This document shows positions 24,747 to 33,494 of a stretch of 64,000 bases of DNA, in pieces. Position numbers and translations under genes: made by a program. Origin of the DNA: Gammaproteobacteria bacterium (GTDB lineage Bacteria > Pseudomonadota > Gammaproteobacteria > Steroidobacterales > XN24); the NCBI GenBank assembly GCA_029287575.1, contig JARFQW010000069.1:1-64000 (forward strand), written 5' to 3'. How positions within the stretch are numbered: the stretch's first letter is position 1; each line of letters begins with the position of its first letter. Under the pieces are notes generated by a model. The model was not told the origin of the DNA. It was given only the letters and a program-made list of their open reading frames with translations, and did no database searches.

Positions 24747-26237
24747 GTGAACAACGATCGCCGCATTCGCCTGTTACTGGCGCTGCTCGTCATCCTGGCC
24801 CTGGTCCTTGCGGCCGGCGGAGCCCTCCGGCTGGCTGATGCGGCGTTGTCGGTCCTGGAGCGCCTGCAGGAAAACTCCGCGCTTCTGTACTACGGATTCA
24901 TCGCCCTGATGATCGCCGCCGCAATCGGTGCCGGCTGGTTGATCTGGTGGCTGCTCGCTCCGGTAAAGCGGCGCCCGAAGAAAGACCGGGAGCCGATCAC
25001 CGAGGAAACCCTGTCGGCGCGCATCGAAACCGAACGCGCCGACAGCACGGATGTGTCGGACGCCGAACGTGAGCTCAAGGAACTCGCCCGGAGGCGCGAG
25101 GCCGGCAAGCTGTTCATCGCCCTGATCGGGGAAGTCAGCACCGGCAAGAGCACGCTGATCCGGGCCCTCGTCCCCGGCGCCACGCCGGAAACATCGCCGA
25201 TTGCCGGCACCACCCGGGAGATCACCCATTACCACTGGATCAGCCCGTCGGGGGACGAACTCATCCTCACCGACGTGCCCGGCACCGGAGACGAAGGGGA
25301 TCTCGATACCGCGGCGATGGACGAGGCGCTGCGTGCGCATGTCGTGCTCTACGTTACGGACGGGGACCTCAACCGTGCCCAGTACGAGGACCTGCTTGCG
25401 CTGGCCACGGTGGGCAAGCCGATGATCATCGTGCTCAACAAGGCGGACCGTTATGCCGAAGCCGACCTGGAGGCCGTGCGCGAACGGGTCCGGGAACGGG
25501 TCGCCGGTCTCGATCAGGACCTGCCGGTACCCATGGTCGTCGCGGTCACCGGTGGTGGTCGTCGGGCGGTGGTAGAAGTCGGCGCGGACGGTGTGGAGCG
25601 GGAGGTATCCCGGGAGCGCGAACCCGCCGTCGACGATCTCAAGCAGGCGATTCAGGTTGCGGCCGGCCGCAACCCCGACGCTCTGGACACGCTGCGCGAT
25701 ACGGCCGTGTTCCAGCTGGCGGCCCGGCGCCTCGACGAGGCGGCGCTCGCCCGGCGTCGGGTGGAGTCAGCCGCCGTGGTGCGGGACTACACCAGAAAGG
25801 CCGTTGTCGCCGCACTCGCCGCGGTCAGTCCCGGTACCGACGTGCTGTTGCAGGGGTATCTGGGAACGGCCATGGTCCGCAAGCTGTGCGAGATCCACGA
25901 CGTTCCGGCGAGGGAAGTGGACATTCAGCGCTTTCTCGATTTCGCCCAGGGTTTCGTGGGCCGGGCGCTGCCGCTGATGCTGGCGGTGGCGGGCAACGCC
26001 TTGAAGGCCTTTCCCGGCGTCGGCACGGTGGCGGGCGGCCTGGTCCACGCCGTGGCCTACGGCATGATTTTCGACGCCCTCGGTAAAGGGCTTTCCCAAT
26101 CACTGGAGGAAAGCGGCGGACTGCAGCCAGCCACGGCAGCGCGTCACTTCCGGGAGAATCTCGGTGAAGATATTCGGGACCGAACGCTGGCGATGGCGAG
26201 GCTGGCCCTGGAAGCGCGGCGAGACGGCGACTCCTGA
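24747..26237 (+). CDS. Membrane-anchored GTPase with DUF697 domain
   Basis: A 496-aa protein. Two N-terminal membrane helices (about residues 9-31 and 50-72) are followed by a charged linker and a GTPase domain: G1 GEVSTGKST (Lys134), G3 DVPGTGD, G4 NKAD. The C-terminal region resembles DUF697/YcjF (FPGVGTVAGGLVHAVAYG). The start is GTG at 24747 with an AGAGGGA site. It is 13 nt after the symporter gene and overlaps the second GTPase by 74 nt. The family is dynamin- or Era-like with roles in the membrane; the function is unknown. Confidence 0.85.
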   Translation: MNNDRRIRLLLALLVILALVLAAGGALRLADAALSVLERLQENSALLYYGFIALMIAAAIGAGWLIWWLLAPVKRRPKKDREPITEETLSARIETERADSTDVSDAERELKELARRREAGKLFIALIGEVSTGKSTLIRALVPGATPETSPIAGTTREITHYHWISPSGDELILTDVPGTGDEGDLDTAAMDEALRAHVVLYVTDGDLNRAQYEDLLALATVGKPMIIVLNKADRYAEADLEAVRERVRERVAGLDQDLPVPMVVAVTGGGRRAVVEVGADGVEREVSREREPAVDDLKQAIQVAAGRNPDALDTLRDTAVFQLAARRLDEAALARRRVESAAVVRDYTRKAVVAALAAVSPGTDVLLQGYLGTAMVRKLCEIHDVPAREVDIQRFLDFAQGFVGRALPLMLAVAGNALKAFPGVGTVAGGLVHAVAYGMIFDALGKGLSQSLEESGGLQPATAARHFRENLGEDIRDRTLAMARLALEARRDGDS

Positions 26238-27525
26238 GCCCGCATCCGGGGACGACCATGTCGCCCTGGCGGCGGAAAGCCTGAGGAGCCTGCTCGAAGA
26301 CGAGCGCGTGCCGCCGCCGGTCCGCAAGGCGCTGGCCGACGACTATGCGGAACTGGCCCGGATGCTGGAGAAGCTGGAGCAGGGGCATGTCCACATTGCC
26401 GTGTTCGGCGAGGTCAGCGTCGGCAAGTCATCGCTGTTGAACGCACTGGTCGGCGAGGATCTTTTCTCGACCAGTCCGCTGCACGGCGAAACCCGCTCCA
26501 GCGCCATGGTGGCCTGGGAGGAGCAGCGCTCCGGTGGCGTGTATCTGGTGGACACCCCCGGCATTAACGAGGTCGAGGGCGAGGCCCGCGAGACCCTGGC
26601 CCGTGACGTCGCGGCGCGGTCCGATCTGCTGTTGTTCGTCGTGGACGGCGACTTGAGCGCCGCGGAGCGGACCGCTCTTGACGGACTGCTCGCGATGGGT
26701 CGTCCACTCATCGTCGTGCTCAACAAGTCCGATCGCTATACCGATGATGAACTCGCCGGCCTCCTCGAGCACATCCGGGGGTCGCTGGAGGAACGGGTGG
26801 CTCCGGAGAATATTCTGCCGGCCTCGGCGGACCCGGCGCCGAGGGTGCGTGTGATCCGCGAGGCTGATGGCAGCGAGCACGAAGAAACGGAGGAGCGCGA
26901 GCCCGACGTCGAAGCCGTCCGGCGACGTTTGTGGGAAATCCTCGACGCGGAGGGCAAGTCCCTTGCCGCCGTCAACGCAAGCCTGTTTGCCGGACAGTTC
27001 AGCGAGGAACTGGGAAGACGGGTGATCGAGGTTCGGCGCCAGGTGGCGGAGCGCCTCGTTCGAACCTACTGCATCGCCAAGGGTATTGCCGTCGCCCTGA
27101 ATCCGGTGCCCGTGGCCGACCTGTTCGCCGCCGCCATGGTGGACGCCAGCATGGTGGTCCACCTGTCGCGCCTGTACGGCATGCCGCTCAACCGCGCCGA
27201 GGCGGGTAGCCTGATTGCCACGATCGCCAAGCAGATGGTGGCGCTCATGGGCACCGTATGGGCAGTCCACTTCGTCTCATCGGCCATCAAGTTTGGCACC
27301 GGCGGCATGTCGGTCATGCTGACCGCGGGGGCCCAGGGCGCCGTGGCCTACTACGGTACCTACATCATCGGCCGGGCCGCGGAACGCTACTTTGCCCAGG
27401 GCAAGTCCTGGGGTCCGGGCGGACCGAAACTGGTGGTCGAGGAAATTCTCGAAAGCGTGGACCGGGAATCCATTCTTGCCCAGGCGCGGGACGACCTGAA
27501 GTCACGCCTGAAAGCGTCTGCCTGA
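26164..27525 (+). CDS. GTPase with DUF697 domain
   Basis: A 453-aa paralogue of the preceding GTPase without N-terminal membrane helices. G1 is GEVSVGKSS (Lys88), G3 DTPG, G4 NKSD. After a charged stretch comes DUF697: ALNPVPVADLFAAAMVDASM, then helices ending AYYGTYIIGRAAERYF. The N-terminus is Trp/Arg-rich (MKIFGTERWRWRGWPWKRG), suitable for membrane contact. The start is GTG at 26164 with GGGAGA 7 nt upstream. The 74-nt overlap with the upstream gene is large, but the ribosome binding site supports it. The pair probably works together at the membrane. Confidence 0.85.
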   Translation: MKIFGTERWRWRGWPWKRGETATPEPASGDDHVALAAESLRSLLEDERVPPPVRKALADDYAELARMLEKLEQGHVHIAVFGEVSVGKSSLLNALVGEDLFSTSPLHGETRSSAMVAWEEQRSGGVYLVDTPGINEVEGEARETLARDVAARSDLLLFVVDGDLSAAERTALDGLLAMGRPLIVVLNKSDRYTDDELAGLLEHIRGSLEERVAPENILPASADPAPRVRVIREADGSEHEETEEREPDVEAVRRRLWEILDAEGKSLAAVNASLFAGQFSEELGRRVIEVRRQVAERLVRTYCIAKGIAVALNPVPVADLFAAAMVDASMVVHLSRLYGMPLNRAEAGSLIATIAKQMVALMGTVWAVHFVSSAIKFGTGGMSVMLTAGAQGAVAYYGTYIIGRAAERYFAQGKSWGPGGPKLVVEEILESVDRESILAQARDDLKSRLKASA

Positions 27526-27534
27526 GCACCGCCA

Positions 27535-27888
27535 ATGGGGGCGGGAGACAACGAACGGATCTGGGCCGTGGTGTGCCGTATCCCGCCGGGGAGCGTCGCC
27601 ACCTACGGCCAGGTTGCCCGCGAAGCCGGTCTCGGCCGCGGCGCCCGGCAGGTGGGACGGGCCCTGGGCGCGCTCGGTGGGCGGGAGGATGTCCCCTGGC
27701 ATCGGGTGATCAATGCCCGGGGCCGGATTTCACTCCCCGAGAACAGTCCGGGCTTTCTCCGCCAGCGCGAGCGGCTCGAGGCCGAGGGCGTCGAATTTGT
27801 CGCCGGGCGGGTTTCGCTCGCGCGATTCGGCTGGCGGCCGTCCCTGGACGAACTGCTCTGGGGTCCGCCACCCGGCGAGGATGGCTGA
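27535..27888 (+). CDS. atl: Alkyltransferase-like DNA-repair protein (ATL)
   Basis: A 117-aa MGMT-family DNA-binding domain. The active site reads PWHRV, with Trp (about residue 55) where O6-methylguanine methyltransferases have Cys (PCHRV). The other elements are present: the VYRIPPG-like VCRIPPGSVATYGQVA helix-turn-helix start and VINARGRIS. ATL proteins cannot accept alkyl groups; they bind O6-alkylguanine and pass it to nucleotide excision repair. It follows the GTPase gene by 9 nt without a clear ribosome binding site. Confidence 0.9.
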   Translation: MGAGDNERIWAVVCRIPPGSVATYGQVAREAGLGRGARQVGRALGALGGREDVPWHRVINARGRISLPENSPGFLRQRERLEAEGVEFVAGRVSLARFGWRPSLDELLWGPPPGEDG

Positions 27889-27983
27889 AGCAGGCCCCAT
27901 AGCGTTGCACTACTATCCCGTGCACAACAAGCTGGCCCGTTTGCCGCGGCCAGCCACCGTGCTCCTGGAGGGGGAACTTCGGC

Positions 27984-29969
27984 ATGAGCTATTTCGTAAC
28001 CGGCGCCACGGGCTTCATCGGGGGCCATCTGATCAGTCGCTTGCTGGACCGGAAAGGCACCCTCTATGTGCTGGTGCGCCGCGAGTCGAAAAAGAAGTTC
28101 GCTGCCCATCGCCGGAAGTGGGGTCGGCGCGCCAACCGTGTGGTGCCGATCACCGGCGATCTGGCCCGCAAGAATCTGGGCGTGTCGAAAAAGAACGTCG
28201 CCAAGCTCCGGGATGCCGGGATTCGCCACTTCTTCCACCTGGCCGCCATCTACGACCTGGACGCGGATGCCGCAAGCCAGCACGCCGCCAACGTGGACGG
28301 GACCCGCAACGCGGTGTCCTTCGCGAACCAGATCGACGCCGACGTGTTTCACCACACCAGTTCGATCGCGGCGGCGGGGATGTACGACGGCATCTTCCGC
28401 GAGGACATGTTCGAGGAGGCCACCGGCCTGGATCATCCTTACTTTCGAACCAAGCATGACGCCGAAGCCGTGGTGCGCGAGGACTGTCAGGTCCCCTTCC
28501 GGATCTACCGTCCGGGGATCGTGGTGGGCGATTCTCAGACCGGTGAGATCGACAAGACCGATGGGCCCTATTACTTCTTCAAGCTCATTCAGAAGCTGCG
28601 CGATGCGCTGCCGACCTGGATTCCCCTTATCGGCATCGAGGGGGGGCGGATCAACATCGTGCCGGTGGATTACGTCGCCGACGCCATGGACCACATCGCC
28701 CATGCCCGGGGCGAGAACGGCGGCACGTTCCACCTCACCGAACCGCATCCGCGCCGGATCGGCGAGCTTCTGAACCTGTTTGCCGAGGCGGCCCACGCGC
28801 CGAAAATGTCTATGCGGGTCAACGCAAGAATGTTCGGCGTTGTCCCCGGCTACCTGTGGAAGGGCGTGTCCGGACTGCCGCCGGTCCGGCGCGTCATCGA
28901 TGTCATTCTCGCGGACCTGGGCATTCCCCGGGACATGATGAAGTTCGTCAATTACCCGACCCGCTTCGATAGTCGAGAGGCCGAGCGGGTGCTCGAGGGA
29001 TCAGGCATCGACGTCCCGGATCTGGAGACCTATGCCTGGCGGCTATGGGACTACTGGGACCGCCACCTGGACCCGGATCTGCACGTGGATCGCAGCCTGT
29101 CGGGCGCAGTCGAGGGCAAGCATGTCGTTATCACCGGAGGCTCCTCGGGCATCGGTCAGGCGACCGCGTATCGGCTGGCCGAAGCCGGCGCTCACGTCAT
29201 TCTCGTGGCCCGGGGCATGGAAGCCCTGGAGCAAACACGCGACGAGATTCTCAGCCGCAAGGGGACGGTGAGCATCTACGCCTGCGACCTCACCGACGTG
29301 GAGGCCATTGATGGGCTTGCGGGCAAGATTCTCCAAGAGCACGGTCATGTCGATATCCTGGTCAACAACGCCGGTCGCTCGATCCGCCGCAGCGTCGAGT
29401 TGTCCTACGATCGTTTTCACGACTTCACGCGGACAATCGAGCTCAACTACTACGGCGCGCTGCGCATGATGCTGAGCCTTCTGCCCGGCATGACGGAGCG
29501 ACGCAGCGGCCAGATCGTCAATATCTCGTCGATCGGCGTGCTGAGCAATGCACCGAGGTTCTCCGCCTACGTGGCCTCGAAAGCAGCGCTGGATGCATTC
29601 ACGCGCTGTGCGGCGTCCGAGTTTTCCCACAAGGGCATCTCGTTCACCACGATCAACATGCCGCTCGTGCGCACGCCCATGATTGCGCCCACCAAAATCT
29701 ACAACAACGTGCCGACGATCAGCCCGGAGGAGGCGGCCGAACTGGTGGGCGACGGGATCATCAACAAGAAAAAACGGATCGCCACGCGCCTCGGCATATT
29801 TGCGCAGATCTCGCATTTGCTGTTCCCCAAGGTCATGGAGGTGGGAATGAACACCGCATTCCAGATGTTCCCCGACTCGGCCGCCGCAAAGGGGCTCAGC
29901 GACAATCAGCGCGACGCGTCGGCCGATCAGATCGCGCTGGCTCAGGTGACCCGGGGTATCCACTGGTAG
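27984..29969 (+). CDS. Fatty acyl-CoA reductase, alcohol-forming (FarA type)
   Basis: A 661-aa protein with two SDR domains. Domain 1 (residues 1-370) is an extended SDR with TGATGFIG at residues 6-13 and catalytic Tyr153/Lys157 in YFRTK. Domain 2 (from residue 375) is a classical SDR with TGGSSGIG at 384-391, NNAGRSIRRS and Tyr529/Lys533 in YVASK. Length, domain order and motifs such as FHLAAIYD, DGPYYFFK and PLVRTPMIAPTKIY match the Marinobacter reductase that converts fatty acyl-CoA to fatty alcohol in wax-ester synthesis. No wax-ester synthase is in the window. GGAGGGGG precedes the ATG. Confidence 0.9.
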   Translation: MSYFVTGATGFIGGHLISRLLDRKGTLYVLVRRESKKKFAAHRRKWGRRANRVVPITGDLARKNLGVSKKNVAKLRDAGIRHFFHLAAIYDLDADAASQHAANVDGTRNAVSFANQIDADVFHHTSSIAAAGMYDGIFREDMFEEATGLDHPYFRTKHDAEAVVREDCQVPFRIYRPGIVVGDSQTGEIDKTDGPYYFFKLIQKLRDALPTWIPLIGIEGGRINIVPVDYVADAMDHIAHARGENGGTFHLTEPHPRRIGELLNLFAEAAHAPKMSMRVNARMFGVVPGYLWKGVSGLPPVRRVIDVILADLGIPRDMMKFVNYPTRFDSREAERVLEGSGIDVPDLETYAWRLWDYWDRHLDPDLHVDRSLSGAVEGKHVVITGGSSGIGQATAYRLAEAGAHVILVARGMEALEQTRDEILSRKGTVSIYACDLTDVEAIDGLAGKILQEHGHVDILVNNAGRSIRRSVELSYDRFHDFTRTIELNYYGALRMMLSLLPGMTERRSGQIVNISSIGVLSNAPRFSAYVASKAALDAFTRCAASEFSHKGISFTTINMPLVRTPMIAPTKIYNNVPTISPEEAAELVGDGIINKKKRIATRLGIFAQISHLLFPKVMEVGMNTAFQMFPDSAAAKGLSDNQRDASADQIALAQVTRGIHW

Positions 29970-29978
29970 GGCGCGGCC

Positions 29979-30521
29979 ATGCTTGTCTGTTTCTCACACG
30001 GCAAGGAGAGCGGCCCCTGGGGCACGAAGATCTCGGCCATGGCCGGTGTGGTGAGGGACCGGGGCCACACGGCGGAGTCGGTGGACTACCGGGGCCTGGA
30101 TGATCCCGCCGTGCGCGTGGACAGGCTCGTCGATCACTGCCGGCATTCCCCGGGTCCCGTGCTTCTCGTAGGCTCGAGCATGGGCGGCCACGTCGCGGCG
30201 GCGGCGTCCTCGAGGCTGGCCTCGGTGGTGGGTCTGTTCCTGCTTGCTCCGGCGTTTTACATGCCCGGCTACGAGCATCTGACTCCGGAGCCGGGGACCG
30301 GGCGGATCGTGGTGGTCCACGGGTGGCAAGACGACGTTGTTCCGGTGGCCAACGCGATCCGCTGGGCGAAGGAGAATCGCGCCGACCTGCATATTTTCCC
30401 GGCCGGTCATCGTCTGACGGAGCGGCTGTTCGAGATCAACCGGCTGCTCGACGGATTCCTCGCTCACGTGGAACGGGAAATCGCCCTGTCGTCCGGCCCG
30501 ACGCCCGCACCCGGAAGCTAG
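29979..30521 (+). CDS. Small alpha/beta hydrolase
   Basis: A 180-aa alpha/beta-hydrolase. The nucleophile elbow is VGSSMGGH (Ser about residue 68), with an acidic residue in HGWQDDVVP and the catalytic His in FPAGHRL. It resembles YqiA/UPF0227-like or RsbQ-like small esterases. The substrate is unknown; lying 9 nt after the acyl-CoA reductase gene hints at lipid metabolism. Its TAG shares the CTAG palindrome with the stop of the convergent SDR gene. Confidence 0.82.
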   Translation: MLVCFSHGKESGPWGTKISAMAGVVRDRGHTAESVDYRGLDDPAVRVDRLVDHCRHSPGPVLLVGSSMGGHVAAAASSRLASVVGLFLLAPAFYMPGYEHLTPEPGTGRIVVVHGWQDDVVPVANAIRWAKENRADLHIFPAGHRLTERLFEINRLLDGFLAHVEREIALSSGPTPAPGS

Positions 30522-31321
30522 CGCCGTTCGGCGATCGCCTTTTCCGCAATCCGGTCAACCGTGGTCGGGGAAATCAGCTTGAGCCAGCGCCCCAGCCGGC
30601 CCCGAGCCGAGGTGATCAGGAGCCGCCTGCGCTGCGCCGCGGCTTCGGTGATCCGTTGGGCGCACTCCTCGGCCGTCATGATGCGGTCTTCGTTCATGGG
30701 GGTCTCTTCCAGAGGATTGCCCTTGCCGTCGACCGCACGGCGGTGGATCTCGCTGACCACGAAATCCGGTGCGATCACGGTCACGCTGACCCCTGAGCCG
30801 GCCAGTTCGATCCTCAGGGAGTCGAAGAACCCGATCATCGCATGCTTGCTCGCACAATATCCGGTGCGCGCGGGCACCCCGGTGAGGCCGGCGACGCTCG
30901 CCACGGCGACGATGCGGCCGCCGGCCCGTTTCAGCCAGGGCAGGGCGTAGCGGGTGCAGTAGACGGACCCGAAATAATTCACCGCCATGAGGTCTTCCAG
31001 GAGCCCGGGCTGTTCTATGTCCTCGAAGGCAGCCCACATCGTGCGCCCTGCGTTGGCGACAAGCATGTCGACACCGCCATAGGCGTCCACCGCGGCATCC
31101 ACGAGCGCCCGGCACTGGTCCTCCTGTGTGACGTCGGTCGTCACGCCGACTGCTTCGGCGCCTAGCGCCTCACATTCGACCACCAGTTCCGCGAGGCGGG
31201 TGGCGTTGCGGGCCGCCAGCACGAGCCTCGGGCGGGACGGCGCAAGCTGTAGCGCGAGCGCCCGGCCAATGCCTTCGGATGCGCCCGTGATAATGACCAC
31301 CTGTTCGGTGAACTCGCCCAT
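30518..31321 (-). CDS. SDR family oxidoreductase
   Basis: A 267-aa classical SDR: TGASEGIG (residues 12-19), VANAG in place of NNAG, catalytic Ser in VASVAGL, YCASK. The C-terminus (RRRLLITSARGRLGRWLKLI) resembles 3-ketosphinganine reductase- or DltE-like SDRs acting at membranes. The start is ATG at 31321 with GGGAGA 6 nt upstream; the in-frame extension to 31453 has no such site and runs into the divergent methyltransferase gene. The next plus-strand gene is divergent. The substrate may be a lipid ketone, but that is inference from the neighbours. Confidence 0.85.
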   Translation of the reverse strand: MGEFTEQVVIITGASEGIGRALALQLAPSRPRLVLAARNATRLAELVVECEALGAEAVGVTTDVTQEDQCRALVDAAVDAYGGVDMLVANAGRTMWAAFEDIEQPGLLEDLMAVNYFGSVYCTRYALPWLKRAGGRIVAVASVAGLTGVPARTGYCASKHAMIGFFDSLRIELAGSGVSVTVIAPDFVVSEIHRRAVDGKGNPLEETPMNEDRIMTAEECAQRITEAAAQRRRLLITSARGRLGRWLKLISPTTVDRIAEKAIAERR

Positions 31322-31447
31322 TGACCGTCTCCCGAAGCTCCGTACCGGCGGCGAGCGTAGCACGCCCGGCGGCTCCCGGAGTTGCGCGAGCCACGCGCGG
31401 CAGGCTATGTTCCCGCCCGCCCCGGAAACGCAACGAGCCCCCAGGTT

Positions 31448-32113
31448 ATGCAACGAACTCCCGAGCCCGAGTTGATGGATGAGCCCGAGCAGGCACGGGC
31501 CTATGCCGAGGCGGATTTCGACGAGCCCAACGAGCAGTTTGTCGAGCAGGCAATCGAATGGCTGGGCGATCTTCCCGATACGGCCGCGGTGCTCGATCTC
31601 GGATGTGGCCCGGGGGACATTACCCTGCGTCTGGCTCGCGCTCTGCCGTCAGCTCGGGTCCACGGGCTCGACGGGTCCCCGGCGATGCTGGCCATCGCGA
31701 GGAACCGCCTGGCGTCCGAGACCGACGGTCGTGTCGCCTTCATCCAGGGCCTGGTGCCGGGAGCCGAGCTGCCCCTGCAGAGCTACGACGCCATCGTCAG
31801 CAACAGTCTGTTGCATCATCTGCACCGTCCCGCCTGCTTCTGGGAAATGATTGCCGACACGGGGGCGCCCGGCGCGCCGGTGGTGGTCATGGACCTGTTC
31901 AGGCCCGCCGATGCAGAAACGGCCCGGGAACTGGTGGCCACCTATGCCGCCGACGAGCCCGAAGTGCTACGCAAGGACTTTCATGCCAGCCTGCTCGCCG
32001 CCTTCGAGCCGGCCGAGGTCCTGGACCAGCTCGCTGCCTGTCGCCTGGAGGGGTTCGCGGTGGATGCGGTCAGCGATCGCCATATGCTGATTCGCGGGCA
32101 CCTGCCCCGGTAG
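31448..32113 (+). CDS. Class I SAM-dependent methyltransferase
   Basis: A 221-aa methyltransferase. Motif I is VLDLGCGPGDIT (about residues 49-60), followed by GLDGSPAML (motif II acidic residue), YDAIVSNSLLHHL and DLFRP. The target is unknown. The start is ATG at 31448 with a modest AGG site; the frame extends upstream without a better site. The last 44 nt overlap the end of otsA on the opposite strand. Confidence 0.82.
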   Translation: MQRTPEPELMDEPEQARAYAEADFDEPNEQFVEQAIEWLGDLPDTAAVLDLGCGPGDITLRLARALPSARVHGLDGSPAMLAIARNRLASETDGRVAFIQGLVPGAELPLQSYDAIVSNSLLHHLHRPACFWEMIADTGAPGAPVVVMDLFRPADAETARELVATYAADEPEVLRKDFHASLLAAFEPAEVLDQLAACRLEGFAVDAVSDRHMLIRGHLPR

Positions 32114-33494
32114 CCTGCCGGCTGTTCTCCAGTGCTTCGACAAAGCGCTGCCGCCAGACATTGATATCGTTCTTGCGCAGCACCGCCAGCATGTCCGTAT
32201 GCCGCTCCACGCGTTCTTCTCTTGCCATGCTGGCGGCGGTCTGCAGGCCCTCGGCGACACCCCTGCCGTCGTAAGGATTGACCATCACGGCGCTGGTCAG
32301 CTCCCGCGCCGCGCCGGCCAGCTGGGACAGTACCAGTACGCCGGGGTCGGCCGGGTCCTGCGCCGCCACGTATTCCTTGGCCACGAGGTTCATGCCGTCG
32401 CGCAGCGGCGTGACAAAACCGATGCGGGCCAGGCGCAGGAAACCCATCAGCGTGGGTCGGGCGAAGCCGCGGTTGAGATAACGGATCGGGACCCACTCCG
32501 GCTCCGCGAACCTGCCGTTGATGTTGCCGGTGAGCTGCTCGAGTTCTTCGCGGATGTCCTGGTAGGCCCGCACACCCGCCCGTGTCGGCGGCGCAATCTG
32601 CATGTAGACCAGCTGGCCACGGGACGAAGGATAGTCCGACAACAGCTGATCGAAGGCGCGAAACCGGTCCGGCAGCCCCTTGCTGTAGTCCAGCCGGTCC
32701 ACGCCCATAATCAGCGGGCGCCCCATGAGCGCCCGCTCGAGCCGCTGCACCGAGGCGAGCCTGGCTGACTCCTGGGCTTGTTGAGCGCACTCGTCCACAT
32801 CGATGCCGATGGGGAATACGTCCACCGTCAGCCGTCGCTGGATCGCCTCGATACGGCCGCTGTCATTGCCCCGGCGGTCGCCTCCGAGGCCCGCGAATCG
32901 CAGGCACTCCAGGAAGTCCTCCCGGTCCTGCTCGGTCTGGAAGCCGATCACGTCATACATGCACAGCGACTGCAGAATCTGCCGCCAGGGCGGTAGCGCC
33001 TGCAGCACGGCAATGCCCGGGAACGGGACGTGCAGGAAGAACCCGATGGGATTCGTCACACCGGCCCTGCGGAGTTCCTCGGCAAGCGGGAAGAGATGGT
33101 AGTCGTGGACCCAGATCAGGTCGTCGGGTTCAAGCAGCGGCAGCAGCTTGCGTGCAAAGGTCGTGTTGACCCGGCGCCAGGCCTCGTACTGGGAGCGGTC
33201 GTAGCTGAAGAATCCCAGCAGATAGTGGGCCAGCGGCCACAGGGAACCGTTGGAGAAGCCGTTGTAATAGGCGTCGAAGTCGGTTTCGTTCAGTTCGATT
33301 GTGGCGAACGTGATTTTGCCCCGCCGTTTCAGCTCGGCGTCTTTGGCTTCTCCGGTGCAGGTGGTTCCGCCCCAGCCAAACCAGATACCGCCCTGCTGCT
33401 TCAGGGCGCCCATGACGCCGACGGTGAGTCCGCCGGCCGATTTCCCGGCCTTGGGCTCCGCTACTCGATTGGATACGACAACGATTCGGCTCAA
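32070..33494 (-). CDS. otsA: Trehalose-6-phosphate synthase
   Basis: A GT20 glycosyltransferase that makes trehalose 6-phosphate from UDP-glucose and glucose 6-phosphate. From TTG at 33494 the product is 474 aa, the same length as E. coli OtsA, and begins [13 protein letters not shown] like it. Other matches are [42 protein letters not shown] and [14 protein letters not shown]. The TTG overlaps the GH15 stop (TTGA); an ATG at 33509 in the same frame is the alternative, adding five residues. Trehalose is a typical osmotic and stress protectant. Confidence 0.95.
   Translation of the reverse strand: MSRIVVVSNRVAEPKAGKSAGGLTVGVMGALKQQGGIWFGWGGTTCTGEAKDAELKRRGKITFATIELNETDFDAYYNGFSNGSLWPLAHYLLGFFSYDRSQYEAWRRVNTTFARKLLPLLEPDDLIWVHDYHLFPLAEELRRAGVTNPIGFFLHVPFPGIAVLQALPPWRQILQSLCMYDVIGFQTEQDREDFLECLRFAGLGGDRRGNDSGRIEAIQRRLTVDVFPIGIDVDECAQQAQESARLASVQRLERALMGRPLIMGVDRLDYSKGLPDRFRAFDQLLSDYPSSRGQLVYMQIAPPTRAGVRAYQDIREELEQLTGNINGRFAEPEWVPIRYLNRGFARPTLMGFLRLARIGFVTPLRDGMNLVAKEYVAAQDPADPGVLVLSQLAGAARELTSAVMVNPYDGRGVAEGLQTAASMAREERVERHTDMLAVLRKNDINVWRQRFVEALENSRQATGAGARESAYGDR

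Noticed and set aside
27535-27888. Active O6-methylguanine-DNA methyltransferase
   Set aside because: The acceptor Cys is replaced by Trp (PWHRV), as in alkyltransferase-like proteins.
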